13,993 nucleotides of DNA from Chromera velia (Eukaryota; Sar; Chromeraceae). Where the stretch lies: NCBI GenBank assembly GCA_018398765.1, contig JAHBMJ010003007.1, forward strand, positions 1-13,993. Direction: 5' to 3'. A model generated the notes under the pieces. The model ran no database searches, was not told the origin of the DNA, and saw only the letters and a list, made by a program, of their open reading frames with translations. A program made the position numbers and the translations under genes. Shown piece by piece: positions 1 to 8,010 of this stretch (the stretch's first letter is position 1; every line of letters starts with the position of its first letter).

Positions 1-2
1 CC

Positions 3-953
3 CCCCCCCCCCCCACAATTCTCCCAGCCCCTCCTACTTCAGACGGACTCTCGCCCCTCCCCCGAATGCTCCCGTGTGCACACACAAATCCGATCTCGAA
101 TGATCAAAGCGACGCAGGCCTAACTGCAGCAGCCAATCTCCCCCTACGTGTCCCTCCGCCCCCCCCGCACATTCGACAGTCGCTCACCCCCCCGCGAATT
201 GCATCCCCACCGCGAGAAGGGACACAATCCGCATCCCCCCTCTGCAGAAGACACATGAGGGACATGCAGTCAACCCCGCCCCCTTTCCACGAGGATAAAA
301 TCCCTTCTTGTTCCCCTGTGAGGACCAGCATTCCATTACAACACGATGCAGACATCAATACAAGCGCAGGAGGTCCACAAACTCAAGCCCAGTTCTACCG
401 TTCCCTAGGTCCACCCCCCGACTCCCAAACTCTGAGAGTCCCCTTGCCTTCCCCAGATGCGCATCCTTTCAGGTTTCCGTTTCCCGCAGCACGTCTCCAC
501 CCATCAGCTCCTGAGTTCCAGCGTCTCCTCGCACCCAATTCTGTCGGCACTCCTCAGCCCTTTCCTTTTCCGGGACGCTCAAACAACAATCATATTAATA
601 TACCAACAGGGAGAGACCGCCAAGACCCTGGAAGCGCTGGTGACAGACACAGCAGAGAGGACGACTCACCAACGAGCGTGCGGACTCCGTCCCTGGGCAG
701 GCGGGGGAGAGGGGGCGAAGAGGAAGACGCTGAAGGGACCGAGGAAGGCGGAAGGGGGAGCCAAGAAGAGGAGGGATCACCCTCGGCACCCTCTTCCCAT
801 TCGAGCTCTTCTTCTTCCCATAGCTCAACGAGAGGACTGTGCCATCAGCATATGCCGAGAAGGAATCAAACAGCAAGGTGCGCGTCGGACGAAGCTAGGG
901 AGAATGGTTATGTTCCTAAGATCCCTGCCTACCTGAGCACTCTGAAGTTATAA
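3..953 (+). CDS. Partial Pro/Ser-rich low-complexity protein, 5' end outside window
   Basis: The frame is open from the left edge (proline codons in the C run) through the first ATG at 66 to a TAA at 951-953, so the true start probably lies upstream. The 295 residues after that ATG are rich in Pro and Ser (for example VPPPPPHIRQS). A Gly/Glu-rich acidic block follows at roughly residues 210-240, then a serine run SSHSSSSSSHSS. No catalytic or membrane motif is visible and the product is most likely disordered; I do not recognise a family. A donor-like AATG|GTTATG at 907 is in the right phase to splice to the CTTCTTCCAG acceptor at 1470. That would continue directly into the next long frame, so 907-953 may be intronic. 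Other frames here are also partly open, so the frame choice is moderate in confidence. Confidence 0.5.
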   Translation, partial: PPPPTILPAPPTSDGLSPLPRMLPCAHTNPISNDQSDAGLTAAANLPLRVPPPPPHIRQSLTPPRIASPPREGTQSASPLCRRHMRDMQSTPPPFHEDKIPSCSPVRTSIPLQHDADINTSAGGPQTQAQFYRSLGPPPDSQTLRVPLPSPDAHPFRFPFPAARLHPSAPEFQRLLAPNSVGTPQPFPFPGRSNNNHINIPTGRDRQDPGSAGDRHSREDDSPTSVRTPSLGRRGRGGEEEDAEGTEEGGRGSQEEEGSPSAPSSHSSSSSSHSSTRGLCHQHMPRRNQTARCASDEARENGYVPKIPAYLSTLKL

Positions 954-1470
954 ACGGCTGCCACCATCTTTTTTGAATCCTCCGTTCGTTACCACCTTCA
1001 ATTTTATGGATGAAAAAGAGTGCACAAGTGATCAGAGGAGGACGGGAACGCACACGAAGTACTCCGCGCTTCCATACGACCACGATGTCTTTTTCTCTGC
1101 GAGAATTGTGTACGTCATTCTGCTCACGCTCTTTTGGATGCTTTCCCAAATATTCTGTGCCTGCGTTTGTTCGCGCATCTGTGTGTTCGACTTGCTGGTG
1201 GAAAATGATTTTGCACTGTCGCTCTGTCTGCTAGAAGTAACTGAGTCTCTGCCTGTCTTCTTGCCAGCCTGCATATCCATCCGTATTTTGTCTCCCTCCC
1301 CTGTGCTTCGTGCAGAAGGACGTCGCGGTCGAAGTGGAAAGTTTGTGGACTCACAGACGCAGGCACACAGACGGAAACAACCGCGCAATCTGATTATTCT
1401 GTGTGTTGTCCTGCCTGTGCCGGTCATCGATCTGCCATGCAGACTCAGATTCCCTCCGCCCTTCTTCCAG
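907..1470 (+). other. Putative intron joining the two Pro/Ser-rich reading frames
   Basis: This stretch has no long frame matching its neighbours. It ends with a strong acceptor, a pyrimidine tract followed by CTTCTTCCAG|G at 1461-1471. Using the GT at 907, codon 906 plus 1471-1472 makes GGC, and the frame then reads the downstream ATG at 1473, so phase is kept. A second acceptor-like CTTCGTGCAG|AA ends at 1315 and could define a small extra exon. The donor is not a strong consensus. The join is an inference; the alternative is two separate genes with an intergenic gap. Confidence 0.35.
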
Positions 1471-1472
1471 GC

Positions 1473-3359
1473 ATGAAACAAGAGGACTGGCGGAAGAGAG
1501 AAGAGTTGCAAGCGAGAAAACGAGAGGATGCGGGGGGAGGGGTGAGGGTGGAGGCTGGTGTGTGTGCCGTGAGAGAATGCGTGCGACAATCTCGTCAGTC
1601 GGATCGACGCGCATCGTCACCACCTCCCCGTAGCTCGTCAGATGTCTCCCGAGTCCGTCGAACAAGCCAGGCAAGGGGGGATGATTCGGGAAAAGAGAGA
1701 AATGATGGGGGGACCTTTGTAAATGAAAAAGAGGGGTTGAATTCCAGTACCTTCGATGTACTCAGAGGAGCTGCAGAGACTGCACAGAGGGCAGTGGATA
1801 GGTTCACAGAGGAGGTTGAGGGCATCAGAAGGAGGGCCTCCTCCCCCCCTGTCATGTCCTCTTCTTCACATCTCCAAGAACACCGGCGTTCTTCTTCCGC
1901 ATCCGTCTCCAAACCCCAGCTGCAGAGTAACAAGAACTCTTCCACTCCTTGTCCCTCTGTCCGAGCAGATGCAGAGTCTCACACTACCGAAAGACCCGTA
2001 TCAGTCTCCAGCGCCCAAAGGAGAGGCACTCAAACCGAGCAAAGCAGTAGAGACAGTAGAAAAAGCAAAAAGTCACGCAGACCGTCAGGAGACCCAGAGG
2101 CCGCCCCTCCATCACGTCAGAACTCCAAATCTCAGAGCGTACAGAATGAAGGAAATGAGACAGCACAAGTCCCATCAGCATGCTCCATTCATCAACAACA
2201 CACAAGAGAAAACAGAAACGGAACGAACCCAACCACAGAGAGTCGAAGGAGCTCAAATGCACGCCCATCACGACCATCCTTTTCTGCCGCCCCTCCCCCT
2301 GCCCCTCCCGCCCCCTCCCCACCCTCCTCTACTGTGCCCTCTGCAAGCAGAGAACACCGTTCGTCCAGCCGAACTTTGTCGAATGCCCCTTTTCAAGGCC
2401 AATCTCAAGCTTCACACCCCCGTCAAATCGACTCGGACTCGCCTGAAGGTTGTCACACCTGCAGGGAGCACTGGCCCTATGACCCTCCTCCCGCTCCATC
2501 CACCACTGCTCCTATCGATGCACAAACAAACTGTCGCAGACGAACAAACAGCGCCACTCCAGGACGATCAGACCACAGCAGCAGCAGCCAAAGACACGCA
2601 ACCCAGTCAACCTACCATCACCCCCCTCCCCCTCCCGTGAGCACGAGAGGCTCCATCGAGGCTGCTGCTCTCACAGCCGTATCCGAAAGTTTCCCGGGTG
2701 CCCCCTCCTCCACCACACAGAGAGACGAGGAAGGCAGACAGTCACAGTTCCTCCACCACAACACAAGAGCCTCAGCTCGGCCCCTCAAACTGCATAGGAT
2801 CGGGTCGCCACCGGGTGCAGCGCCCGTTCAACCGCCCCAAATTCACAGAGGCATTTTGGCACCCCCCCTCCCCCCCCCTGCGACAGAGACTCTCCAAGAC
2901 GGAAGCTATAAGCCGAGGCTCCATAAACCTCCTCCTCAACCCGTCCCGGCCTGTGCCCCCGTTGCCCCAAAAGAACCAAACCAGTCCGGGGGAAGCTCTT
3001 CCTATTCGCATGCAAGCGGTCATGCAGAGTCCTCCAAATCTCTCTCAACTGCCGAGTCCCTTTCATCCCTCGCGGGCGGGTCGGCTCGTTGTCATGGATT
3101 GTTTCACGTCGCTCTTTCGGGAGAAGGGAGGCAACAGAAGTCTGCGGAGGGATGCAATAGCAGCTGTGTGGGCGGTACCACCTATACGACAGCGCCCCTG
3201 CAAAGGGCGCGAGACCATGCAGGAAGCCAAATAGCGGACTTTGCATCCGTGTGGCACAGTTCCCGTACAGGTGCTTCCAGAGCTCTCGACGGTCCTCAAA
3301 GGAAGTGCCCAGCTCCGGCGGCAGAGTCCGCTCGCTTCCACTTTGTAAAACAGATGTGA
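1473..3359 (+). CDS. Ser/Pro/Arg-rich disordered protein with many R-R-x-S motifs
   Basis: An open frame of about 628 codons runs from ATG 1473 to the stop at 3359. It is also open upstream to 1401, across a likely splice acceptor. The N-terminus is charged (MKQEDWRKREELQARK). Around nucleotides 1755-1830 a short amphipathic stretch (DVLRGAAETAQRAVDRFTEE) looks like a true helix, and the rest is Ser, Pro, Gln and Arg-rich. At least seven basophilic sites of the form R-R-x-S/T or R-R-S-S occur in the first 385 residues, including two RRASSPP copies. Poly-proline blocks (APPPAPPAPSPPSS, HHPPPPPP) could bind SH3, WW or profilin-type partners. No enzyme domain is seen, and a scaffold or phosphoregulated role is only an inference. 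A 294-codon frame overlaps in another phase (1756-2640); the longer frame with the helix and repeated motif is preferred. Confidence 0.6.
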   Translation: MKQEDWRKREELQARKREDAGGGVRVEAGVCAVRECVRQSRQSDRRASSPPPRSSSDVSRVRRTSQARGDDSGKERNDGGTFVNEKEGLNSSTFDVLRGAAETAQRAVDRFTEEVEGIRRRASSPPVMSSSSHLQEHRRSSSASVSKPQLQSNKNSSTPCPSVRADAESHTTERPVSVSSAQRRGTQTEQSSRDSRKSKKSRRPSGDPEAAPPSRQNSKSQSVQNEGNETAQVPSACSIHQQHTRENRNGTNPTTESRRSSNARPSRPSFSAAPPPAPPAPSPPSSTVPSASREHRSSSRTLSNAPFQGQSQASHPRQIDSDSPEGCHTCREHWPYDPPPAPSTTAPIDAQTNCRRRTNSATPGRSDHSSSSQRHATQSTYHHPPPPPVSTRGSIEAAALTAVSESFPGAPSSTTQRDEEGRQSQFLHHNTRASARPLKLHRIGSPPGAAPVQPPQIHRGILAPPLPPPATETLQDGSYKPRLHKPPPQPVPACAPVAPKEPNQSGGSSSYSHASGHAESSKSLSTAESLSSLAGGSARCHGLFHVALSGEGRQQKSAEGCNSSCVGGTTYTTAPLQRARDHAGSQIADFASVWHSSRTGASRALDGPQRKCPAPAAESARFHFVKQM

Positions 3360-3455
3360 ACAGAGCAGTTTTTTTCTTTGGCAACTGCATGGATAGTTCC
3401 AGTTAGTAGTAGTTGAAGTTATTTCCAAAAGCATTCTTTCACCTCGCTTCGTACT

Positions 3456-3477
3456 ATCTATAGACTAGTCTATAGAT
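3456..3477. repeat. 22-bp perfect palindrome centred on CTAG
   Basis: Every base at distance n left of the centre (between 3466 and 3467) pairs with its partner on the right over 11 positions; the core reads TCTATAGACTAGTCTATAGA. A partial third copy of the arm, CTATAGAT, follows at about 3482-3489. It could be a dimeric-protein binding site, a cruciform, or the relic of a terminal inverted repeat. The palindrome itself is read directly; its role is unknown. Confidence 0.85.
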
Positions 3478-4390
3478 CTAGCTATAGATTGAAATTCTTC
3501 CAAAAAAACAAGTTTGAATGATGAAACTTTGAAGAATGCAGGCCCCTTACTTTTTCAGTTATCTACTAAGCCCTCATTTTTGTCAGTGTTTGTTAATTCT
3601 GATTTATACTAGGATTAGTAGGAATTTCTACGGAAAATATACTAGTGTGGAGTCCTACCCTGTGGCACCGCCCTTTGAGCCTTCGCATATGCCGTGACTG
3701 AGTGAGCCAGCGTGCCGCGCCACATTCCGCCGCCGCGCTTTGCTTCGTACGTGTCGCACGCGCATCGATCGAAGTGGAGTCTGACCTTCGCAATGTTCGC
3801 ATTTAAGCAACATGTTACTTGAGCAACAGATAGGATCGTTTGAAGCTAATGTCTGTTCAAGTTTGTCATAGATCAAGAGAGCTCCTAAGAGTCTGGGAGA
3901 GAGGAATGAGTAGAAATTGTGCAATGATAGAATGAACCCAGCTGATTGGAATCCCAGATCGCTTTAGAGCTAAACCTTCTGTAAACTGTTGCCTGAATGA
4001 GTGTTGCTCACGTTCCTTTTCTAAAATTTCCCTAAGGTTCTTGTCCTCGCTTTACCTTCTGTCTGGATGCCATAAGGTGGCCGGACAGGGGGGACAAAGC
4101 ACTAGAAAATATACTAAGGACATAAGTAAGTGGAAGTAGCTTCTAGAGTAGCTTAACTACGCTAGCTTACGATAAAATAACTTGCAGCCTTGAAGAATAA
4201 AGTATAAAAGTTATGCCAGTGTAAGTTCAACATGTACTGATATGTAATGATACATGCCGGGGCCCTGCGCCTCGGTTTTTGTTCAAATATTACCCCGAGG
4301 TGCACCCTAGGGGATGACGTGACAATTCAGACGTCAACTAAGCATCAAGTGACTTTTTTGGGGGATCCATGCCTGTGGAATAATACGCCG

Positions 4391-4416
4391 GGATCCATAG
4401 ATCCGTCTATGGATCC
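4391..4416. repeat. 11-bp inverted repeat with 4-base loop built of GGATCC
   Basis: The left arm GGATCCATAGA (4391-4401) and right arm TCTATGGATCC (4406-4416) are exact reverse complements around the loop TCCG. A third GGATCC lies at 4363-4368. GATCCGTCTA also recurs as a 12-base tandem step at 4401-4422, so the hairpin may have arisen by local duplication. It is a possible RNA or DNA stem-loop with no obvious gene next to it. Confidence 0.8.
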
Positions 4417-4712
4417 GTCTACAAATCAATACCACATATATATCGTACGGACCACCGTGCCTGATTCTCATTGTTGTGCGACGTCGATTTGATCAAGTCC
4501 AGGCTTCTTCTAGGCTTCGTCTTTGGTGCTTGTTTCTAAATGTACGAAGCTTTTAGTTGGCAGTGCAAACCTGCTAATAGAGCAGAAGTGCAGAGACAGA
4601 GACGCACAGTACAAGTCTGATCCTCGCTCTGGCTTCTACTGGTTCTGGAACAATTACCTGGTACATTCGTTTGGGCTCGCGATCTTCCTCTGAGGCGCAT
4701 CTTACCAGCTAG

Positions 4713-5150
4713 ATGAAATTGTCTCCTTCATGCCTGCCTGTCTCCTTTTTTCCTGCTTGCCTTCTTCTTACCCTTCTTGCCTACCTCTTTCCCTCTTGCC
4801 TGCCTGTTTCCTTCTTGCCTGCATGCTTGTCTTGTCTTGTCTGCTTCTTTCTTTCTTGCCTGTCTGTCTCCTTCTTTCCTGCTCCTCTTCTTCTTGCCCG
4901 CCTGTGTCATTCTTGCCTGCCTGTCTCTACCTGTCTCCTTCTTTTCTTCTTCTCTTCTTCTTGTCTACCTGTGTTCTTCTTGCCTCGCTGTCTCCTTCCT
5001 GCCTGGCTGTACATGTCCTTCTTGCCTGCCTGACAGTGTCTCCTTCTTGCCTGGCTGTATGTGTCCTTCTTGCCTGCCTGACAGTATCTCCTTCTTGCCT
5101 AGCTGTACGTATCCTTCTTGCCTGCCTGACAGTGTCTCCTTCTTACTTGG
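4713..5150. repeat. Pyrimidine-rich CCTG/CTTC satellite with a 48-bp higher-order unit
   Basis: The plus strand is almost all C and T with recurrent CTTCTTGCCTGCCTG. From 4990 the array organises into three 48-bp units (4990-5037, 5038-5085, 5086-5133) plus a partial fourth, each holding a TGCCTGCCTGACAGT block. Several long frames on both strands cover it, but they are open in multiple phases and encode Leu/Ser/Cys/Pro repeats. That is expected of a stop-poor repeat, so I do not call a gene. Confidence 0.8.
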
Positions 5151-5159
5151 GGAATACAC

Positions 5160-5475
5160 ATTACACATTCACTGAACCGAATGCATTTAACATCATTATG
5201 ACTTTAAAAAATTATGCATTCAATCAATCAACTAGTCAATTAAATAAGAGCTATGTTATAAAATGCTCTAAAATTCGTTAGACTTACGGCTAAACACATT
5301 CTGTAACCTTTCTTAGAGGATACTTAAAGTTTTTGATAAATGTTTTGTGTACCAACTATGGAACTCATCAATCAATCAATAGTCAGTCAAAAAAGTTTTG
5401 TAATCTAGTATAAATTTTCCTAAATTTTCTCAAACAGCTTGATTATAAAAGCTTTTTATAACTGTATTCAATGAA
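5160..5475. other. AT-rich spacer without a gene
   Basis: No frame of note occurs here. Short CAATCAATCAAT-type tetranucleotide runs occur near 5220-5230 and 5368-5380. Nothing else is recognised. Confidence 0.6.
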
Positions 5476-5697
5476 TTAATGCCGATCGATGATGACGATC
5501 AACTTATGGATCCAGTATGATCAAGTCAAGGGAATTTACCATGCAATACCATTTAGGCGCCATCATAAAAAAAATGTATAAAAGAGCGATGTTCAATAAA
5601 TGGCGGTCGATGTTGACGATCGAGTACGATCGTGTCGAGGAAACTTATCCTGAAATAACTTTCAGGCGCTGTTATGAATTTAAAAACATGTAAAATA
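5476..5697 (+). repeat. Diverged direct duplication of about 105 bp
   Basis: Copy one (about 5476-5582) and copy two (about 5597-5697) share the ordered blocks AAT(G)CC/GCGRTCGATG, TGACGATC, a GTA(T/C)GATC run, GTC(A/G)AGG, a TTTAGGCGC/TTCAGGCGC block, an A/T-rich stretch and ATGTAAAA-like ends. A roughly 10-base gap lies after TGACGATC. The similarity is clear by eye but decayed. No reading frame is shared, so it may be the remains of a duplicated regulatory or mobile sequence. Confidence 0.6.
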
Positions 5698-5699
5698 AG

Positions 5700-6350
5700 A
5701 GGTATACGTCCGGAGAGAGAAACGAAAGGGGGTAAGAGAATGAAGAAAGCAGTGACAGAAAGAAAGAAGAAACACAGAACAGATAAAGAGGACAGAAGAG
5801 GTGATGGGAGAAAAGATAGAAGAGCGGAAAAGCGAAATGTGGAAGGTTGTCAGGAGAGCAAGTTGTTAAAGGCAGTCCTTGGATAGGGCGGCCCAGTCAG
5901 AACTTTTCAGTGAACATAGGCAAAGTTTAACAGAAAGATCAAAATTCGGGAAGTAGACTAAGTCAGGCAGACAGAATGGGCACCTAGCTGGGATGATGAG
6001 AAAGCAGTCAAACAGACAGGGAGGCAGAACTTTGAGCACACTCAGAAAAGAAGACAAAATTAGGAATGCGGTCAGGCATACAGGAAGGCATCCCTGCATG
6101 ACAGCCAACAGGCAGGTAGGCAGGAATACGCTGAGTCGTGCCGGAAGGAAACGTCAAGACGGAAGCAGAGTGGGATTGCGACTTCTGAATCTCACAGTTT
6201 GTTTGTGATGTGGCATGTAGAGATATGTACAGCTGAAAGGTCGGATAAGAGGTTGGAATTGAGAGAAATGGCATGAGAGAGGCAAGATAAGAAAAGTGAA
6301 ATGCAAGTGAAGAGATGAGATGTGAGCAAACAGGGTCACCGAGAGAGTAG
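5700..6350. other. Purine-rich gene-free stretch with degenerate CAGG/CAGA repeats
   Basis: The plus strand is rich in AGA, GAA and CAGG words. The frame at 5674-5886 encodes an almost purely Lys/Arg/Glu peptide, as expected from purine bias, and is not called a gene. Recognisable CAGGCAGG cores lie at about 6061-6124. They are the complement of the CCTG arrays further right. Confidence 0.55.
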
Positions 6351-6353
6351 CCT

Positions 6354-6545
6354 GTGTGTCTGTCTGTCTGTCTGTCTGCCTGCCTGCCTGCCTGCCTGGC
6401 AGTGCCTATGTCTGCGTGTTTGCATGTCTCTCTGCCTTTCTGCTATTCTGCCAGTGCCATTCTCTCATTTTACGGGTCTGCTTATTCTGCCGTTTGGCAT
6501 ATTTACCTGCCTGCCTGCCTGCCTACCTGCCTGCCTGCATGCCCA
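6354..6545. repeat. TCTG/CCTG tetranucleotide microsatellites
   Basis: Two pure blocks, (TCTG)n followed by (CCTG)n at about 6357-6400 and CCTG with one CCTA interruption at about 6505-6540, flank a decayed middle. All three forward frames are open and read Cys/Leu/Pro repeats, which argues against a gene. The 16 bases at 6518-6533 are the exact reverse complement of 6109-6124. Confidence 0.85.
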
Positions 6546-6549
6546 CCTG

Positions 6550-7170
6550 TCCGCGCCGGGTGATAGCTGGGGCATAAGAGTAATGAGTTGATGGCTGTGG
6601 GCAGAAAAAAGCGAGAACCAAACATGAGAGAGAATACAGCAAGAAGAGGCCATGCATTGAAATTAGAGCACTGAACTGAGAAGACTGAGATTTAATGAGA
6701 CTCGATGTGAGAGCTGACGTGAGCGCGAAAGGCTCGGCGAAGAGGCAACTTAGATGACAGTGGGAGAGATGTGGCGTACAAAGGTGCAATGAGAACAGTG
6801 AAATGAAATAGGCAGGGCAGTGGATTGTCATGCAAAAGCACGCAGTGAAACCGATTATTATGGGATCGAGCGGTGATAAGATGAATAGAGACTGATATAT
6901 ACACGTTGAGTGAATGCATGATCGAATGCGAGCAACAGACCTGCATAAGTGAACATACCAGCGCAGTGAGCTAACACGACCGCATCATTTTAGGCAGTCG
7001 GAGAGCTGCAGGATGCATGCAGACAACGAGGATCGTGCAATGACAGAGGCAAGCGGGAAGGAGAGAATGGAGTGCAGTGGGATAAAGCAAACGAATGAGA
7101 GGCATTGAGAGTACGCAGTGAGATGAAAGCAATGTAAGAATGAGGCTAGTGTGAGCAGTAAGTCGCAGAC
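6550..7170. other. Strand-asymmetric, purine-rich gene-free stretch
   Basis: The plus strand is dominated by GAGA, TGAG, GCAGTGA and ATGAGA words and is poor in C. Minus-strand frames of 80-100 codons exist but encode Leu/Ser/His/Cys low complexity without motifs. This looks like decayed simple repeat rather than coding DNA. Confidence 0.5.
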
Positions 7171-7764
7171 ACGGTGCTGGTGGTCGTGGATTGTATATAT
7201 GCATATGATTGCACATCTTTGGAGCAACATGCAAATGAAGTGGCTGACAAAACGGCTATATTTAATATACGGCTGAAATTTTTTTTAGACAAAAATATAA
7301 TCGGCTATGTATGCAAGAGTGCATCTCAGAGGGCAGTTCACGGTCTGACACTGCGAAGGGCCCTATATACCATGCGCAGTCGCATAAACAATCAAGGTTT
7401 GTGCCCCGCGCGGACGTTTAAATGAATCGCGACACGGCTGGTCGAGGCACTAACCTACTAGGTATTAGGTGTGTCACGCAACTGTGGCTGCACACACGGG
7501 ATTATAACATATACATATAGTTAGATACTATATGCATGCATACATGGTGCAGTCAAACAACCCACCCCATACAAGCAGATTCCCAGAACAAAGAACACTT
7601 CTACTCTGAGCTTTTTGAAAGAGCTTCCAAAACTCCTCTGTGAACAGAGAAGAACTTGGGGAAAGAAAGACAGACAACCAGAGAGACAAACAAGAAAAGA
7701 GCCAGACGGACGGACGCACGGACAGACCTCAGACCGACACCAGCTTTTTAAATCTTCCAACCTT
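7170..7764. other. Upstream region of the RRM gene; no gene seen in 7170-7600
   Basis: A GTG-initiated 83-codon frame (7174-7425) has no family resemblance and is not called. A TATATA-containing stretch lies near 7362-7370. From about 7660 to 7730 the sequence is CAGA/GACG-like repeat, compatible with 5' untranslated leader of the gene that starts at 7765. No defined promoter motif can be assigned. Confidence 0.4.
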
Positions 7765-8010
7765 ATGACTTCAGAGGAAGAGGTCTTCATCCCACCTGAA
7801 GACTTGTCCCCAGTTGATCAGGACTTATAGCGTTTCATAGAGGCTGACCTGGAGCTCACAGAACTGTCGGAGCTTGAAGAGTTCCAGAGAGATACTGACA
7901 TCAGACTCGACAGGATTCCGGCGCCATTAGAAGAGGGATACAGAAACACCAGCTACCGACAGGAAGGGCTTTTCGGGACGCATGAAGACTGGAAGGAGAT
8001 GAAAAAGCAG
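7765..8010 (+). CDS. Exon A of the RRM gene: acidic N-terminus with in-frame TAG
   Basis: ATG 7765 starts MTSEEEVFIPPEDLSPVDQD and meets TAG at 7828-7830. The same frame then stays open and protein-like (RFIEADLELTELSELEEFQR and onward) to a donor AAGCAG|GTTGGT at 8011. Either the TAG is a nonsense mutation (for example from CAG), or the 48 bases 7783-7830 (GTCTTC...TTATAG) are a very short in-frame intron, or the true first exon lies further upstream. Later ATGs within the exon come only at 7999, so downstream initiation would lose the domain. Confidence 0.5.

Larger units (their letters stand above)
3360..4700. other. Intergenic stretch without a convincing gene
   Basis: Only short frames without coherent composition occur on either strand. 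The interval includes the likely 3' UTR of the upstream gene, a 22-bp palindrome at 3456-3477 and a hairpin at 4391-4416, listed separately. No tRNA, snRNA or rRNA signature was seen. Confidence 0.6.

Noticed and set aside
1032-1589. Minus-strand 185-codon frame
   Set aside because: It crosses the likely intron and exon border, has no recognisable composition or motif, and opposes the more coherent plus-strand frames.
1756-2640. 294-codon plus frame in another phase within the Pro/Ser-rich gene
   Set aside because: It is contained within a much longer frame; its Pro/His/Gln composition is what a frame-shifted reading of Ser/Pro-rich DNA gives.
4713-5281. Overlapping plus-strand frames of 106-183 codons, and a minus-strand frame, in the CCTG/CTTC array
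   Set aside because: All phases are open because the repeat lacks stop words; the peptides are Leu/Ser/Cys/Pro or Lys/Gln/Gly repeats without any motif.
5674-5886. 70-codon Lys/Arg/Glu-rich frame
   Set aside because: The composition follows from the purine-rich strand and the flanks lack splice or gene signals.
4713-6545. CRISPR-like alternation of repeats
   Set aside because: The units are contiguous or degenerate simple repeats without unique spacers, in a eukaryotic context.
7174-7425. 83-codon plus frame before the RRM gene
   Set aside because: It starts from GTG, has no family resemblance, and lies in an AT/TATA-rich stretch with no splice context.
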